A stretch of 64,000 bases of DNA from CALAED01 sp036378315 (GTDB lineage: Bacteria; Actinomycetota; Actinomycetes; Streptosporangiales; Streptosporangiaceae): positions 1-64,000 of the forward strand of contig DASUWU010000055.1 in the NCBI GenBank assembly GCA_036378315.1. The letters run 5' to 3'. The position numbers and the translations under genes were made by a program. The notes below the pieces were generated by a model. It made no database searches and was not told where the DNA came from. It worked only from the letters and a program-made list of their open reading frames with translations. Each line of letters opens with the position of its first letter. The first letter of the stretch is position 1. This document shows positions 47,595 to 57,660 of this stretch, piece after piece.

Positions 47595-49109
47595 TCAGCC
47601 GGACAGCTTGTCCAGGATGAGCTGCCGGGCGCGCGCGGCGTCGGCCTGGCCGCGGGTGGCCTTCATCACCGCGCCGACGAGCGCGCCGGCCGCGGCGACC
47701 TTGCCGCCGCGCACCTTGGCTGCCGCGTCGGGGTTGCCGGCGATCACCTGGTCGACGATGGCCTCCAACTCGCCGGCGTCGCTGACGATCTTGAGGCCGC
47801 GCGCGGCCACCACCGCGTCAGGAGTGCCCTCGCCGGCCAGCACCCCCTCGAACACCTGGCGGGCCAGCTTGTCGTTGAGCTCACCGGCCGCCACCATCTC
47901 CTGGATTCTGGCCACCGCGGCCGGCGTGATCGGCAGCGCGACGAGCTCGACGCCCTGCTCGGTGGCGCGCCGCGACAGCTCGTTCATCCACCACTTGCGG
48001 GCCGCGGCGGGCTCGGCGCCGGCGGCGACGGTCTGCTCGATGAGGTCGAGCGCACCGGCGTTGACGACGTCCTGCAGCTCCTTGTCGGACAGCCCCCACT
48101 CCGCCCGCACCCTGGCCCGCCGCGCGGCCGGCAGCTCGGGCAGCGTGGCGCGCAGCCGCTCGACCCAGTCGCGCTCCGGCGCCAGCGGCACCAGATCGGG
48201 CTCGGGGAAGTAGCGGTAGTCCTGCGCCTCCTCCTTGCTCCGGCCGCTGGTCGTGGCCCCGGTCTCTTCGTGGAAGTGCCGGGTCTCCTGGACGATCTTG
48301 CCGCCGGCGGCGAGCACCGCCGCCTGCCGCTGGATCTCGTGCCGTACGGCCCGTTCCACCGAACGCAGCGAGTTGACGTTCTTGGTCTCGGTGCGCGTGC
48401 CCCACTCGGCCGACCCGAGCGGCATGAGCGAGACGTTGACGTCGCAGCGCAGCGAACCCTCTTCCATGCGGACATCGGAGACGTCGAGCGCGCGGACCAG
48501 CTCCCGCAGCTCCGTCACGTACGCGCGAGCCACCTGCGGCCCGTTGTCGCGCGTCCCGACGATCGGCTTGGTGACGATCTCGACGAGCGGGATGCCGGCC
48601 CGGTTGTAGTCGACCAGCGAGTAGTCGGCCCCGTGGATCCGGCCCGAGCCGCCGACGTGCAGCGACTTGCCGGTGTCCTCCTCCATGTGGACGCGCTCGA
48701 TCTCGATCCGGTACGTCGTGCCATCGACGGCGACATCGAGATACCCGTCCACGCACAGCGGCTCGTCGTACTGGGAGATCTGGAAGTTCTTCGGCATGTC
48801 CGGATAGAAGTAATTCTTCCGGGCGAAGCGGCACCATTCGACGATCGTGCAGTTCAACGCCAGCCCGATCTTCATGATCCCCTCGATCGCCGCCCGGTTG
48901 GTCACCGGCAGCGATCCGGGCAGGCCAAGGCATACCGGACACACCTGGCTGTTCGGCGGCGCCCCGAAGCCGGTCGGGCAGCCGCAGAACATCTTCGTCG
49001 CGGTGCCCAACTCGATGTGGGTCTCCATCCCCAGCACCGGCTCGTACGTCGCCATCGCCGCCTCGTACGGCATGAGCCCGCTCGTGCCGGCCGTCGCGTT
49101 CGTCGTCAC
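47595..49109 (-). CDS. gatB: Asp/Glu-tRNA amidotransferase subunit B
   Basis: The GTG at 49109 overlaps the gatA stop (GTGA). The 504-residue protein has the GatB catalytic domain (YEPVLGMETHIELGTATKMFCGCPTGFG), a long middle part with VDYNRAGIPLVEIVTKP and GSLRCDVNVSL, and the C-terminal tail and YqeY-like domain. With GatA and GatC it converts misacylated Glu-tRNA-Gln or Asp-tRNA-Asn to the amide. Confidence 0.97.
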   Translation of the reverse strand: MTTNATAGTSGLMPYEAAMATYEPVLGMETHIELGTATKMFCGCPTGFGAPPNSQVCPVCLGLPGSLPVTNRAAIEGIMKIGLALNCTIVEWCRFARKNYFYPDMPKNFQISQYDEPLCVDGYLDVAVDGTTYRIEIERVHMEEDTGKSLHVGGSGRIHGADYSLVDYNRAGIPLVEIVTKPIVGTRDNGPQVARAYVTELRELVRALDVSDVRMEEGSLRCDVNVSLMPLGSAEWGTRTETKNVNSLRSVERAVRHEIQRQAAVLAAGGKIVQETRHFHEETGATTSGRSKEEAQDYRYFPEPDLVPLAPERDWVERLRATLPELPAARRARVRAEWGLSDKELQDVVNAGALDLIEQTVAAGAEPAAARKWWMNELSRRATEQGVELVALPITPAAVARIQEMVAAGELNDKLARQVFEGVLAGEGTPDAVVAARGLKIVSDAGELEAIVDQVIAGNPDAAAKVRGGKVAAAGALVGAVMKATRGQADAARARQLILDKLSG

Positions 49110-50614
49110 AGCTCCGGAGCCTCCTTCAGCAGCGGGCCGCCCCAGCGGTCGTGCAGCGCGGCCTCGACGGCAGCGCCGACGCGGTAGAGGCGGTCGTCGG
49201 CCAGGACCGGGGCCATGATCTGCAGGCCGACCGGCAGGCCGTCCTCGTCGGCGAGGCCGCACGGGACCGAGATGGCGGCGTTGCCGGCCAGGTCGGACGG
49301 GATGGTGCACAGGTCGGCGAGGTACATCGCCATCGGGTCGTCGACGCGCTCGCCGATCGGGAAGGCCGTGGTCGGCGTCGTCGGCGAGACCAGCACGTCG
49401 ACCTGTTCGAAGGCGGCGTCGAAGTCGCGGTTGATCAGGGTGCGCACCTGCTGGGCCTTGCCGTAGTAGGCGTCGTAGTAGCCGCTCGACAGGGCGTACG
49501 TGCCCAGCATGATGCGGCGCTTGACCTCGGGCCCGAAGCCCTCAGCGCGGGTCAGCGACATGACGTCGGCGGCACTGCGGTTGCCGTCGTCGCCGACGCG
49601 CAGCCCGTAGCGCATCGCGTCGAAGCGGGCCAGGTTGGACGAGCACTCCGACGGGGCGATCAGGTAGTAGGCGGGCAGCGCGTAGGCGAAGTGCGGGCAA
49701 GAGACCTCGGCGATCTTGGCGCCGAGGGACTCCAGCACGTCGACCGCTTCGCGGTAGCGGTTCAGCACGCCCGGCTGGTAGCCCTCGCCGGACAGCTCCT
49801 TGACCACGCCGACGCGCAGCCCGGCGACGTCGGCCCGGCGCGCGGCCTCGACCACCGGCGGGACCGGGGCGTCGATCGAGGTCGAGTCGCACGGGTCGTG
49901 CCCGCTGAAGGCCTCGTGCAGCAGCGCCGCGTCGAGCACCGTACGGGCCAGCGGCCCCGGGGTGTCGAGCGACGAGGCGAAGGCGACCACGCCGTAGCGG
50001 GACGATCCGCCGTAGGTCGGCTTGGTGCCGACGATGCCGGTGACGGCGGCCGGCTGCCGGATCGAGCCGCCGGTGTCGGTGCCCGTGCTCAGCGGGGCCT
50101 CGTAGGCGGCGACGGCGGCCGACGAGCCGCCCGACGAGCCGCCGGGCACGCGGCTCTGGTCCCACGGGTTGCGGGACGGGCCGAACGCGCTGTTCTCGGT
50201 GGATGACCCCATGGCGAACTCGTCCATGTTGGTCTTGCCGAGGATGACCAGGCCGGCCGCGCGCAGCCGGGCGGTCACGGTCGCGTCGTACGGCGGCCGC
50301 CACCCTTCGAGGATCTTCGAGCCGCAGGTGGTCGGCATGTCGGCGGTGGTGAAGACGTCCTTGTGGGCGATCGGCACGCCGGCGAGGGGGCCGAGCCGCT
50401 CGCCGGCGGCGCGGCGCGCGTCGATCCGGCGGGCCTGCTCGAGCACCAGCTCGCGGTCGACGTGGAGGAATGCCTTCACCGCGCCGTCGACGGTCGCGAT
50501 CCGGTCGAGGTGCGCCTCGGCGACCTCGACGGCGGAGGCCTCGCCGGCCGCCATCAGCTCCGCCAGCTCGGCGGCGGTGCGCCGCACCAGGTCCGGGTCC
50601 CGCTCGCGGCTCAT
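49106..50614 (-). CDS. gatA: Glutamyl-tRNA(Gln) amidotransferase subunit A
   Basis: The 502-residue amidase has the Ser-cisSer-Lys triad: Lys in GVPIAHKDVF, the Ser-rich loop VPGGSSGGSSAAVAA and TDTGGSIRQPA. It releases ammonia from glutamine for GatB. Its start overlaps the gatC stop by four bases, its stop overlaps the gatB GTG, so gatC-gatA-gatB are translationally coupled. Confidence 0.98.
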   Translation of the reverse strand: MSRERDPDLVRRTAAELAELMAAGEASAVEVAEAHLDRIATVDGAVKAFLHVDRELVLEQARRIDARRAAGERLGPLAGVPIAHKDVFTTADMPTTCGSKILEGWRPPYDATVTARLRAAGLVILGKTNMDEFAMGSSTENSAFGPSRNPWDQSRVPGGSSGGSSAAVAAYEAPLSTGTDTGGSIRQPAAVTGIVGTKPTYGGSSRYGVVAFASSLDTPGPLARTVLDAALLHEAFSGHDPCDSTSIDAPVPPVVEAARRADVAGLRVGVVKELSGEGYQPGVLNRYREAVDVLESLGAKIAEVSCPHFAYALPAYYLIAPSECSSNLARFDAMRYGLRVGDDGNRSAADVMSLTRAEGFGPEVKRRIMLGTYALSSGYYDAYYGKAQQVRTLINRDFDAAFEQVDVLVSPTTPTTAFPIGERVDDPMAMYLADLCTIPSDLAGNAAISVPCGLADEDGLPVGLQIMAPVLADDRLYRVGAAVEAALHDRWGGPLLKEAPEL

Positions 50615-50907
50615 GACGGGTCCTCCAGGATCCGCGGCACCCGGAAGCGCTGCTCCTCGGCGGCCGGGGCGCCGGACAGGGCCTGCTCGGGGGTGAGGCA
50701 GGGCCGTACCTCGTCGGGTCGGAAGACGTTCGTGAGCGGCAGCGCGTGCGAGGTCGGCGGGATGTCCTCGGCGGTGACCTCTTGGACCCGCGCGACCGCG
50801 GAGATGATCACGTCGAGCTGGGCGGCGAGGTGGTCGAGCTCGTCCTCGCCGAGCGCCAGCCTGGCGAGCCGGGCGAGGTGCGCCACCTCGTCACGGGTGA
50901 TGGACAT
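50611..50907 (-). CDS. gatC: Glu-tRNA(Gln) amidotransferase subunit C
   Basis: The 98-residue protein has MSITRDEVAHLARLARLAL at the start, the typical GatC N-terminus, and the DIPPTSH...NVFRPDEV loop that wraps around GatA. The first gene of the gatCAB operon; a start further upstream (50949) is not needed. Confidence 0.96.
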   Translation of the reverse strand: MSITRDEVAHLARLARLALGEDELDHLAAQLDVIISAVARVQEVTAEDIPPTSHALPLTNVFRPDEVRPCLTPEQALSGAPAAEEQRFRVPRILEDPS

Positions 50908-51027
50908 AGTCATGAGCCGTTTCGGAGTTGTACTGGGTTCGCCTGCCATCCTAGGGGCGCCCGCGGCGCGGACCGCACGAATATCGGCGCGCGCATGATC
51001 GCGGCGGCCGGCGGGTGATGCGCGAGA

Positions 51028-53169
51028 TCAGCTGATCATGGGCTCGGGCTCGAGCTGACTGCGCAGCCAGGCCGTCGCGGCGTCGGCGTCCATGGGCCGG
51101 CCGAAGTACCACCCCTGCGCGGACTCACAGCCCATGTCGCGCAGCACCTGGGCGGTCTGGGCGTCCTCGACCCCTTCGGCCACCGAGCGCAGGCCGAGGG
51201 TGCGCACCAGATCGACGATGGACCGTACGATCACGGCGTCGTCGGCCGACTCGCCGATGCGCCCGATGAACGAAGCGTCGATCTTGATCTCTTCGACCGG
51301 CAGCCGCTTGAGCCTCACCAGCGACGAATAGCCGGTGCCGAAGTCGTCGAGGCTCAGCGGCACGCCCAGCTTGGCGATCGCATCGATGGTGTCGGAGGCG
51401 TACGCGGGCTCGGCGGTCAGCAACCGCTCGGTGATCTCGAGCTGCAGCAGCCGCGCGGGCACGTCGTGCTTGACCAGACCGGTCGCGATCGTCTCGGTCA
51501 ACGTCGTGTCGAACAGGTCGCGCCCCGACACGTTGACCGCGACCTGGACGGCGAGCCCGGCCCGCCACCACTGGGCGGCCTGGGCGAGCGCCGCGTCGAC
51601 CACGAAATGGGTGATCGATCGCATGAGATAGGTCTGCTCGGCCATGCGCAGGAAATCGTCCGGTGCGAGCAGGCCGTGCAGCGGGTGCCGCCAGCGCAGC
51701 AGTCCTTCCATGCCGACCAGCCGGCCGTCGAGGAGGGCGATCTTCGGCTGGAAGTGCAGCTGGAGCTCCTCGCGGTCGACGGCCCGCCGCAGGTCGCCGA
51801 GCATGGTGAGCCGCTCGGGCGAGTTGCGGTCCTTGTCGGCGGTGTACACCTCGACGCCGGAACGGCTCTCCTTCGCGACGTACATGGCGACGTCCGCACG
51901 CTGCAGCAGCGACTCGAAGTCCAGGGCGTGGTCGGGGCACAGCGCGATGCCGACGCTGGCCTCGAGGTCGAATGAGGTGCCCTCGAGCCGGACCGGCTCG
52001 TTCAGCGCCGCGCGCAGCCGGGCCGCCACCTCTTTGGCCCCCTGCGCGTCGCGCACGTTGGGCAGCAGCACCGCGAACTCGTCGCCGCCGAGCCGCGCCA
52101 CGAGATCTCCCGGCCGGACGCTGTGCACCAGCCGGTAGGCGACGATGCGCAGCAGCCGGTCGCCGGTGGCGTGCCCCAGCGTGTCGTTGACCTCCTTGAA
52201 CCGGTCGAGGTCGAGCAGGAAGAGACCGACCCGCCGGCCCGCCGCCCTGGCGTCGCCGCCGTCGGCCCGTGCGCCGGCCCGGCCGCCGCTCCCCCCGTCG
52301 GCGCATCCCTCGACGCGCCCGTCGGCGCCGCGCGGCGCCCGGCGGCGCGCCTCGTCCAGGGCGTCTTCGGTGCGGGTGGTGAGCAACTTGCGGTTGGGCA
52401 GCCCGGTGAGCGAGTCGTGCAGCGCCTGGTGTTCGCGGCGCATCGAGGCGGACGCGTTGACGTACACCGCGATGAACGGCAGCACGATGAGCGGCACCAG
52501 GGCGGCCGAGTAGGCCATCGCGACGACCACGATCGGGGCGAGGCCGAGCAGCGCGAGATTCGTCAGCACCTGCCGGCCGAGGTCCAGCCGCAGCGCCTTG
52601 GCCAGCGGGATCCGCTCGTGCAGCGCCACCGCCTCGTTGACCAGCACGTTGTTGACAACGAAGTAGGTGGCGGCGGCCAGCGCGAACGGCACCAGGTCGT
52701 GTCCGGTGGGCACCCACGGGTCGGTGGGCCGTCCGCTGATGCCGAAGGCCATCAGCACCAGCGTGGCCGCGGTCAGGCTGATCGCCAGCTGGGCGACGTT
52801 GAACGCGGTGCGGTGGGCCGCGCGTCGATGCAGCATGCCGGCCGCCACCTCGGCGATGGCCTGCAGGATCGCGGCCAGCGGGAGCCCGGCGTACAGGAGG
52901 GTGGCGAAGGTGAACAGGGTCGAGACCGTGGCCGCGTTGGTCTCGTGGGAGCCGGGGGTCATGATCGGCCGCAGTTCCCCGAGCACGATGAATCCCGCCA
53001 GCAGCCAGAACACCGGGCTCTTGAAGACGGCGTTGAGGTCGTTGCTGCTCTGGCGGCTCAGCGCGAGCGCGAAGGCAAGGACGCCCACACCGATGACGCT
53101 GACGAAGTAGATCCACAGCGGGGACCCTCGTCGCGGCACCGTGTTGCGTGTGTTGTTCGGGTCCTTCAT
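51028..53169 (-). CDS. Membrane GGDEF-EAL protein (second copy)
   Basis: The ATG at 53169 (MKDPNNTR) follows GAGGAAG, and a GTG six codons earlier at 53187 is possible. The 713-residue protein has six to eight membrane helices (1-240, MASE-like), a GGDEF domain with motif 361-365 and intact I-site RPGD (352-355), a Gly-rich insertion at 280-312 inside the domain, and an EAL domain in which the first motif is EGL (488-490). The other EAL catalytic motifs (VAVNVSG, LEITE, DDFGTGYSSL, IKIDASF, VAEGVE) are intact. The two GGDEF-EAL genes in the window are not close homologues outside the catalytic domains. Confidence 0.9.
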   Translation of the reverse strand: MKDPNNTRNTVPRRGSPLWIYFVSVIGVGVLAFALALSRQSSNDLNAVFKSPVFWLLAGFIVLGELRPIMTPGSHETNAATVSTLFTFATLLYAGLPLAAILQAIAEVAAGMLHRRAAHRTAFNVAQLAISLTAATLVLMAFGISGRPTDPWVPTGHDLVPFALAAATYFVVNNVLVNEAVALHERIPLAKALRLDLGRQVLTNLALLGLAPIVVVAMAYSAALVPLIVLPFIAVYVNASASMRREHQALHDSLTGLPNRKLLTTRTEDALDEARRRAPRGADGRVEGCADGGSGGRAGARADGGDARAAGRRVGLFLLDLDRFKEVNDTLGHATGDRLLRIVAYRLVHSVRPGDLVARLGGDEFAVLLPNVRDAQGAKEVAARLRAALNEPVRLEGTSFDLEASVGIALCPDHALDFESLLQRADVAMYVAKESRSGVEVYTADKDRNSPERLTMLGDLRRAVDREELQLHFQPKIALLDGRLVGMEGLLRWRHPLHGLLAPDDFLRMAEQTYLMRSITHFVVDAALAQAAQWWRAGLAVQVAVNVSGRDLFDTTLTETIATGLVKHDVPARLLQLEITERLLTAEPAYASDTIDAIAKLGVPLSLDDFGTGYSSLVRLKRLPVEEIKIDASFIGRIGESADDAVIVRSIVDLVRTLGLRSVAEGVEDAQTAQVLRDMGCESAQGWYFGRPMDADAATAWLRSQLEPEPMIS

Positions 53170-53295
53170 CACTTCCTCGGATTGCACCTGAGGTCCGCTT
53201 TGGTGGCGCTGAGGGGAGGGTACGCCGATCGTTCAACTTCGCGAAGCCGATTGCGTACGTTCCGTTACGTCACAACATTACCCCGATGGGCGTCT

Positions 53296-53324
53296 AGTGT
53301 AGCTGAGCGATGCCGTTGTGTGAC
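53296..53324 (-). promoter_or_regulatory. Possible promoter of the second GGDEF-EAL gene
   Basis: GTCACA (53324-53319) and TACACT (53301-53296) are 17 bases apart on the minus strand in an A/T-richer region, giving a start near 53289 and a 5' leader of about 120 bases. Confidence 0.4.
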
Positions 53325-53436
53325 TATTAGCTGCTTATATCGGCATTTGTCCCCCGCCTTTTGCCCAACCTTAGACGCGGCGCTCCCGCGTGGCCGCTTC
53401 CGGCCCATGGACCAGGGCCGGATCGGATCCGTCCCC

Positions 53437-55629
53437 TTACTCGTCGCCCCCCGCCACTTCGGCGGCGCCCGTCGTCGCGACCTCCCCGGCCGCCTCGACG
53501 CCCCGCTCGAGCAGGACCTTGAACCCGGCCTCGTCGAGGACGGGAACTCGCAGCTTGACTGCCTTGTCGTATTTGGACCCCGGATTCTCACCGACCACCA
53601 CGAAGCCGGTCTTCTTCGACACCGAACCGGTGACCTTGCCGCCGCGGTCCTGGATGGCCTCGGTGGCCGAGTCACGGCTGAACTCCTCGAGCGAGCCGGT
53701 GACCACCACTGTCACACCCTCGAGCGGGCGCGGGCCCGCCGCGCCGCCCTCGTCCGCCATGCGGACGCCCGCGGCGCGCCACTTGTCGACGATCTCACGG
53801 TGCCAGTCGACGGCGAACCAGTCTTTGATCGCGGCGGCGATGGTCGGCCCCACCCCGTCGACCGACGCGAGCTCCTCCTCGGTCGCGTTCATGATCGCGT
53901 CCATCGAACGCAGCTCCCTGGCCAGATCTTGGGCGGCGCTCGGCCCGACGTGCCGGATCGACAGCGCGACCAGCACCCGCCACAGCGGCTGCCGTTTGGC
54001 CTTCTCGAGCTCGGCGAAGAGCACGTCCACGATCTTCTTCGGCTCGCCGTCCTTGTTGGCGAAGAAGGTGACGACCTTCTGCTCCCCGGTCTTCGGGTCG
54101 ATCTTGGGCAGGCCGGTGTCCGGATCGCGGACCACCGTCTTGATCGGCAGCAGCTGTTCGAGGGTGAGGTGGAAGAGATCGCCCTCGTTCTTGACCGGCG
54201 GGTCCGGCGGCTCGAGCGGCTGGGTGAGCGCGGTCGCGGCGACGTACCCCAACGCCTCGATGTCCAGCGCGTTGCGGCTGGCCACGAAGAAGAGCCGTTC
54301 ACGCAGTTGCGCCGGGCAGGCGCGCGCGTTCGGACAGCGGATGTCGGCGTCGCCCTCCTTCTCGTACGCGAGCTCGGTGCCGCACTCGGGGCAGTGCGTC
54401 GGCATCTCGAACTCGCGCTCGGAGCCGTCGCGCAACCCGGGCACCGGACCGACGATCTCGGGGATCACGTCGCCGGCCTTGCGCAGCACGATGGTGTCGC
54501 CGATCAGCACCCCCTTGCGTTTGACCTCGCCGGCGTTGTGCAGGGTCGCCCGTTCGACGGTGGACCCGGCGACCTTGACCGGCGCCATCACGCCGAACGG
54601 GGTGATCCGGCCGGTGCGGCCGACGGCGACCTGGATGTCGAGCAGCTTGGTGTTGACCTCTTCCGGCGGGTACTTGAAGGCGATCGCCCAGCGCGGCGCC
54701 CGGCTGGTCGAGCCGAGCCGCCGCTGCAGCGCGAGCTGGTCGATCTTCACGACGACGCCGTCGATCTCGTACTCGGTGTCGTGCCGGTGCTCGCCGTAGT
54801 GCTCGATGTAGGCGGCGACATCGCCCAGCCCCCCGACGACCCGGTAGCGGTCGCTGACCGGCAGCCCCCAGCCGCGCATCAGCTCGTAGGCGCCCGACTG
54901 GCTGTCGGGATGCCGGCCGCCGCGCCACGCGCCGAACCCGTGCACGATGAACCGCAGCCTGCGCCGCGCGGTCACCCGCGGATCCTTCTGCCGCAGCGAC
55001 CCGGCACCCGCGTTGCGCGGGTTGGCGAACGGCGCCCGGCCGGCCTCGACCAGGGCCTCGTTGAGGCGCTCGAACTCCTTCACCGGGAAGTAGACCTCGC
55101 CCCGCACCTCGAGCAGCTCGGGCACGTCGTCGCCGGTCAGCCGGGTCGGGACGTCGCCGATCGTGCGCAGGTTGTTGGTGACGTCCTCGCCGGTGCGCCC
55201 GTCGCCGCGGGTGGCGCCGCGGACGAGCCGGCCGCGCTCGTACAGCAGGGCGACCGCGAGACCGTCGATCTTCAGCTCGCACAGATAGGCGGCGACCGTG
55301 CCGACCTCCTTCTCGGCGCGGGTCACCCAGCTTTCGAGCTCGGCCTCGCTGAAGGCGTTGTCAAGGCTCTGCATGCGCTCGACGTGCTCGACCGTGGCGA
55401 AGTCGGTCGTGATCGGAGCGCCCACGCGTTGCGTCGGTGAGTCGGGACCGGCGAGCTCGGGATGCCGTTCCTCCAGCTCGCGCAACTCGCGCATCAGCGC
55501 GTCGTAGTCGGCGTCGCTGATGGTCGGCGAGTCGAGCACGTAGTAGCGGTAGTTGGCGTCGTCGATGTCTTGGGACAACTCGGCGTGCCGCTGCGCCGCC
55601 CGCGCCTGCTCACTTTCGGTCGAGGTCAT
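53437..55629 (-). CDS. ligA: NAD-dependent DNA ligase
   Basis: The 730-residue ligase has the Ia domain, adenylated Lys120 in CELKIDGLAV, the OB fold, a C4 zinc finger (CPECGTEL...CPNARACPAQ), HhH repeats and a C-terminal BRCT domain starting near 645. An insertion around 470-535 (DPDTGLPKIDPKTGEQK) between the zinc finger and HhH is typical of actinobacterial LigA. It seals nicks in replication and repair. It stands alone with a MetE-like gene upstream. Confidence 0.97.
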   Translation of the reverse strand: MTSTESEQARAAQRHAELSQDIDDANYRYYVLDSPTISDADYDALMRELRELEERHPELAGPDSPTQRVGAPITTDFATVEHVERMQSLDNAFSEAELESWVTRAEKEVGTVAAYLCELKIDGLAVALLYERGRLVRGATRGDGRTGEDVTNNLRTIGDVPTRLTGDDVPELLEVRGEVYFPVKEFERLNEALVEAGRAPFANPRNAGAGSLRQKDPRVTARRRLRFIVHGFGAWRGGRHPDSQSGAYELMRGWGLPVSDRYRVVGGLGDVAAYIEHYGEHRHDTEYEIDGVVVKIDQLALQRRLGSTSRAPRWAIAFKYPPEEVNTKLLDIQVAVGRTGRITPFGVMAPVKVAGSTVERATLHNAGEVKRKGVLIGDTIVLRKAGDVIPEIVGPVPGLRDGSEREFEMPTHCPECGTELAYEKEGDADIRCPNARACPAQLRERLFFVASRNALDIEALGYVAATALTQPLEPPDPPVKNEGDLFHLTLEQLLPIKTVVRDPDTGLPKIDPKTGEQKVVTFFANKDGEPKKIVDVLFAELEKAKRQPLWRVLVALSIRHVGPSAAQDLARELRSMDAIMNATEEELASVDGVGPTIAAAIKDWFAVDWHREIVDKWRAAGVRMADEGGAAGPRPLEGVTVVVTGSLEEFSRDSATEAIQDRGGKVTGSVSKKTGFVVVGENPGSKYDKAVKLRVPVLDEAGFKVLLERGVEAAGEVATTGAAEVAGGDE

Positions 55630-55679
55630 AGTCCCATTTTCCACGGGCCACCGACAGTCGATCGGTGCCGCGCGGCTGG

Positions 55680-56711
55680 TCACCGTGCGTCGGCGGCCGT
55701 TTCGTACAGCATCCGGGCGGCCTCGCGGCAGCGGGCCAGCGCGGCGCGCGCGTAGCCGGGCGACGCGCCGGCGAGCCCGCAGGCGGGCGTGAGGACGACC
55801 TGATCGGTCAGCCGCTCGGGTGGGAAGCCCAGCCGCCGCCACAGCTCGCGCACCGGCGCCGCGGTCTCCTTGAGGTCCGGCAGTACGGCATCGGTGCCGG
55901 GGACGACCCCGACGAACAGGCCGCCGCCGGCGTCGATCGTCTCGCCGATGTCGTCGTCGGCGCGGCGCGGTACCAGCGCCAGGTCGACCGAGACCGCCGC
56001 GGCCCCGGCCCGGCGCAGCAGTCCGTACGGGACGTCAGGCGCGCAGCAGTGCACGACGACCCCGGCAGCGCCGGCGCCGGCGGCCGGGGACGTCACGGTG
56101 TCGATCACCTGCCGCAGCCGGTCCTCGACGTCCGGCTCATCGACCGCGGCGAGCTTGCCGAACCCGCTGGCGGTCGGCACCGTCCCGGCCAGCACGCCGG
56201 GCAGCCCCGGCTCGTCGAGCTGGACCAGCACGCGCGCCCCCGGGACCCGGCGGCGAACGTCGGCCAGGTGCGCGCGCACGCCCTCGGCCAACGAGGAGAT
56301 CAGGTCGCGTACGGCTCCGGGATCCTTGAGCGCGCGGTCGCCGTACCCGAGCTCGATCGACGCGGCCAGCGTCCACGGCCCGCAGACCTGGATCTTGAAC
56401 GGTCCCTCGTACGCGCCGGCCAGTTCCTCGAGCGCGTCGAGGTCCCTGGCCAGGTGGTCGCGCGCCCGGCGCAGGTCGCGCCCGGGCCGGTCGATGAACC
56501 GCCAGCCGGACGGCCGCAGCTCGACCGGCAGGTCGACGAGCAGGGCCGCCGCCCGCCCGACCATGTCCGCGCCCGGACCGCGATCCGGCAACTCGGGCAG
56601 GTGCGGCAGGTCGGGCAGCTCGCCGAGCACGACGCGCAGCGTCTCGGCCGCGTCGCGACCAGGACAGGACCCGATGCCGGTCGCGCCGGCGGGTGGCCAG
56701 GGGAAGCTCAT
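55680..56711 (-). CDS. MetE-like/cobalamin-independent methionine synthase C-terminal-domain protein
   Basis: The 343-residue protein corresponds to the C-terminal TIM-barrel half of MetE. The start GATGIGSCPG matches the family's TTxGSxP motif. The Zn-binding pattern is visible as VVHCCAP and TPACGLAG. It could transfer a methyl group to a thiol; full-length MetE has a second N-terminal domain that is absent here. Annotated often as methionine synthase; the true substrate is uncertain. It is 50 bases upstream of ligA. Confidence 0.75.
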   Translation of the reverse strand: MSFPWPPAGATGIGSCPGRDAAETLRVVLGELPDLPHLPELPDRGPGADMVGRAAALLVDLPVELRPSGWRFIDRPGRDLRRARDHLARDLDALEELAGAYEGPFKIQVCGPWTLAASIELGYGDRALKDPGAVRDLISSLAEGVRAHLADVRRRVPGARVLVQLDEPGLPGVLAGTVPTASGFGKLAAVDEPDVEDRLRQVIDTVTSPAAGAGAAGVVVHCCAPDVPYGLLRRAGAAAVSVDLALVPRRADDDIGETIDAGGGLFVGVVPGTDAVLPDLKETAAPVRELWRRLGFPPERLTDQVVLTPACGLAGASPGYARAALARCREAARMLYETAADAR

Positions 56712-56753
56712 CCGCCCAAGACTAAGACGCGCGGCCGGCGACTCGCCGCCGGG

Positions 56754-57572
56754 TCACCTCAGCTTGGCGATCTCGTCGAGGCGGGCCAGCGTCTCGGCCT
56801 CGGGTACGGTCGGCAGGCTGAACAGGACGCGATCGACGCCGGCGTCGGCCAGCTGCCGCACCGCGTCCGGCGTCGGCGGGACGGCGAACACGGTCACCGG
56901 CACGTGCCGGCCCGCCCTGGTCCGCAGCTCGGCGATCCGGGCCGGCAGGTCGCCCGTGCCGCGCCCGAAGATCGGCATCCAGCCGTCACCGAACTCGATG
57001 ACGCGGTCGAACGTGGTCGGGCCCGCACCGCCCACGAGCACGGGCGGGTGCGGCTCCTGCACCGGCTTCGGCCAGGAGAAGATCGGGTCGAAGTCGACGA
57101 ACCTGCCGTGGAACTCCGCCTCGTCGCGGGTCCAGATCCGCTTCATGGCCAGCACCCGCTCGCGCAGCAACGCCATCCGGGTCGCGGGCTCTGTGCCGTG
57201 GTTGCGCATCTCTTCACGGTTCCAGCCGGCGCCGATGCCGAGGATCGCCCGGCCGCCGGACACGACGTCGAGCGAGGCCATCTCCTTGGCCAACGTGATC
57301 GGGTCGCGCTGGATGACGAGCGCGATGCCGGTGCCGACCTTCAACCGGGAGGTGACGGCCGCCGCCGCGGTCAGCGCGACGATCGGGTCGAGCGTGCGGT
57401 AGTACCACCTGGGCAGCTCTGCGCCGCCCGGCCAGGGCGTCTGCCTGCGCACCGGGATGTGGGTGTGCTCGGCGAGGAACAGCGACTCGAACCCGCGTTC
57501 CTCGAGCGCCGGTCCGAGCCGTGCCGGGCCGATCCCCTCGTCGGTGATGAACGTCGAAACGCCGAACTCCAT
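56754..57572 (-). CDS. LLM-class F420-dependent oxidoreductase
   Basis: The start is the ATG at 57572, after GTGGAGG; the frame to 57593 is not needed. The 272-residue TIM-barrel protein has MEFGVSTFITDEGI, the LFLAEHTHIPV segment, VGTGIALVIQRDP, and GIGAGWNREEMRNHG, all features of the F420-binding luciferase-like family (TIGR03619 type). The substrate is unknown. F420 use fits an actinobacterium. Confidence 0.87.
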   Translation of the reverse strand: MEFGVSTFITDEGIGPARLGPALEERGFESLFLAEHTHIPVRRQTPWPGGAELPRWYYRTLDPIVALTAAAAVTSRLKVGTGIALVIQRDPITLAKEMASLDVVSGGRAILGIGAGWNREEMRNHGTEPATRMALLRERVLAMKRIWTRDEAEFHGRFVDFDPIFSWPKPVQEPHPPVLVGGAGPTTFDRVIEFGDGWMPIFGRGTGDLPARIAELRTRAGRHVPVTVFAVPPTPDAVRQLADAGVDRVLFSLPTVPEAETLARLDEIAKLR

Positions 57573-57660
57573 GCGTGCCTCCACTTGAGCCACTTCGAGC
57601 CACTTCGGACCGTTCGAGACCAGGCCATCGCGGGCGCGCCATGTCGGGGCGTGGCCCGCG

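Noticed and set aside
53188..53436. c-di-GMP riboswitch before the GGDEF-EAL gene
   Set aside because: The conserved CACGCACAGGGCAAACC-type core was not found.
52123..55440. Very long plus-strand frame opposite the GGDEF-EAL gene and ligA
   Set aside because: It is an antisense shadow produced by high GC; both minus-strand genes are well supported.
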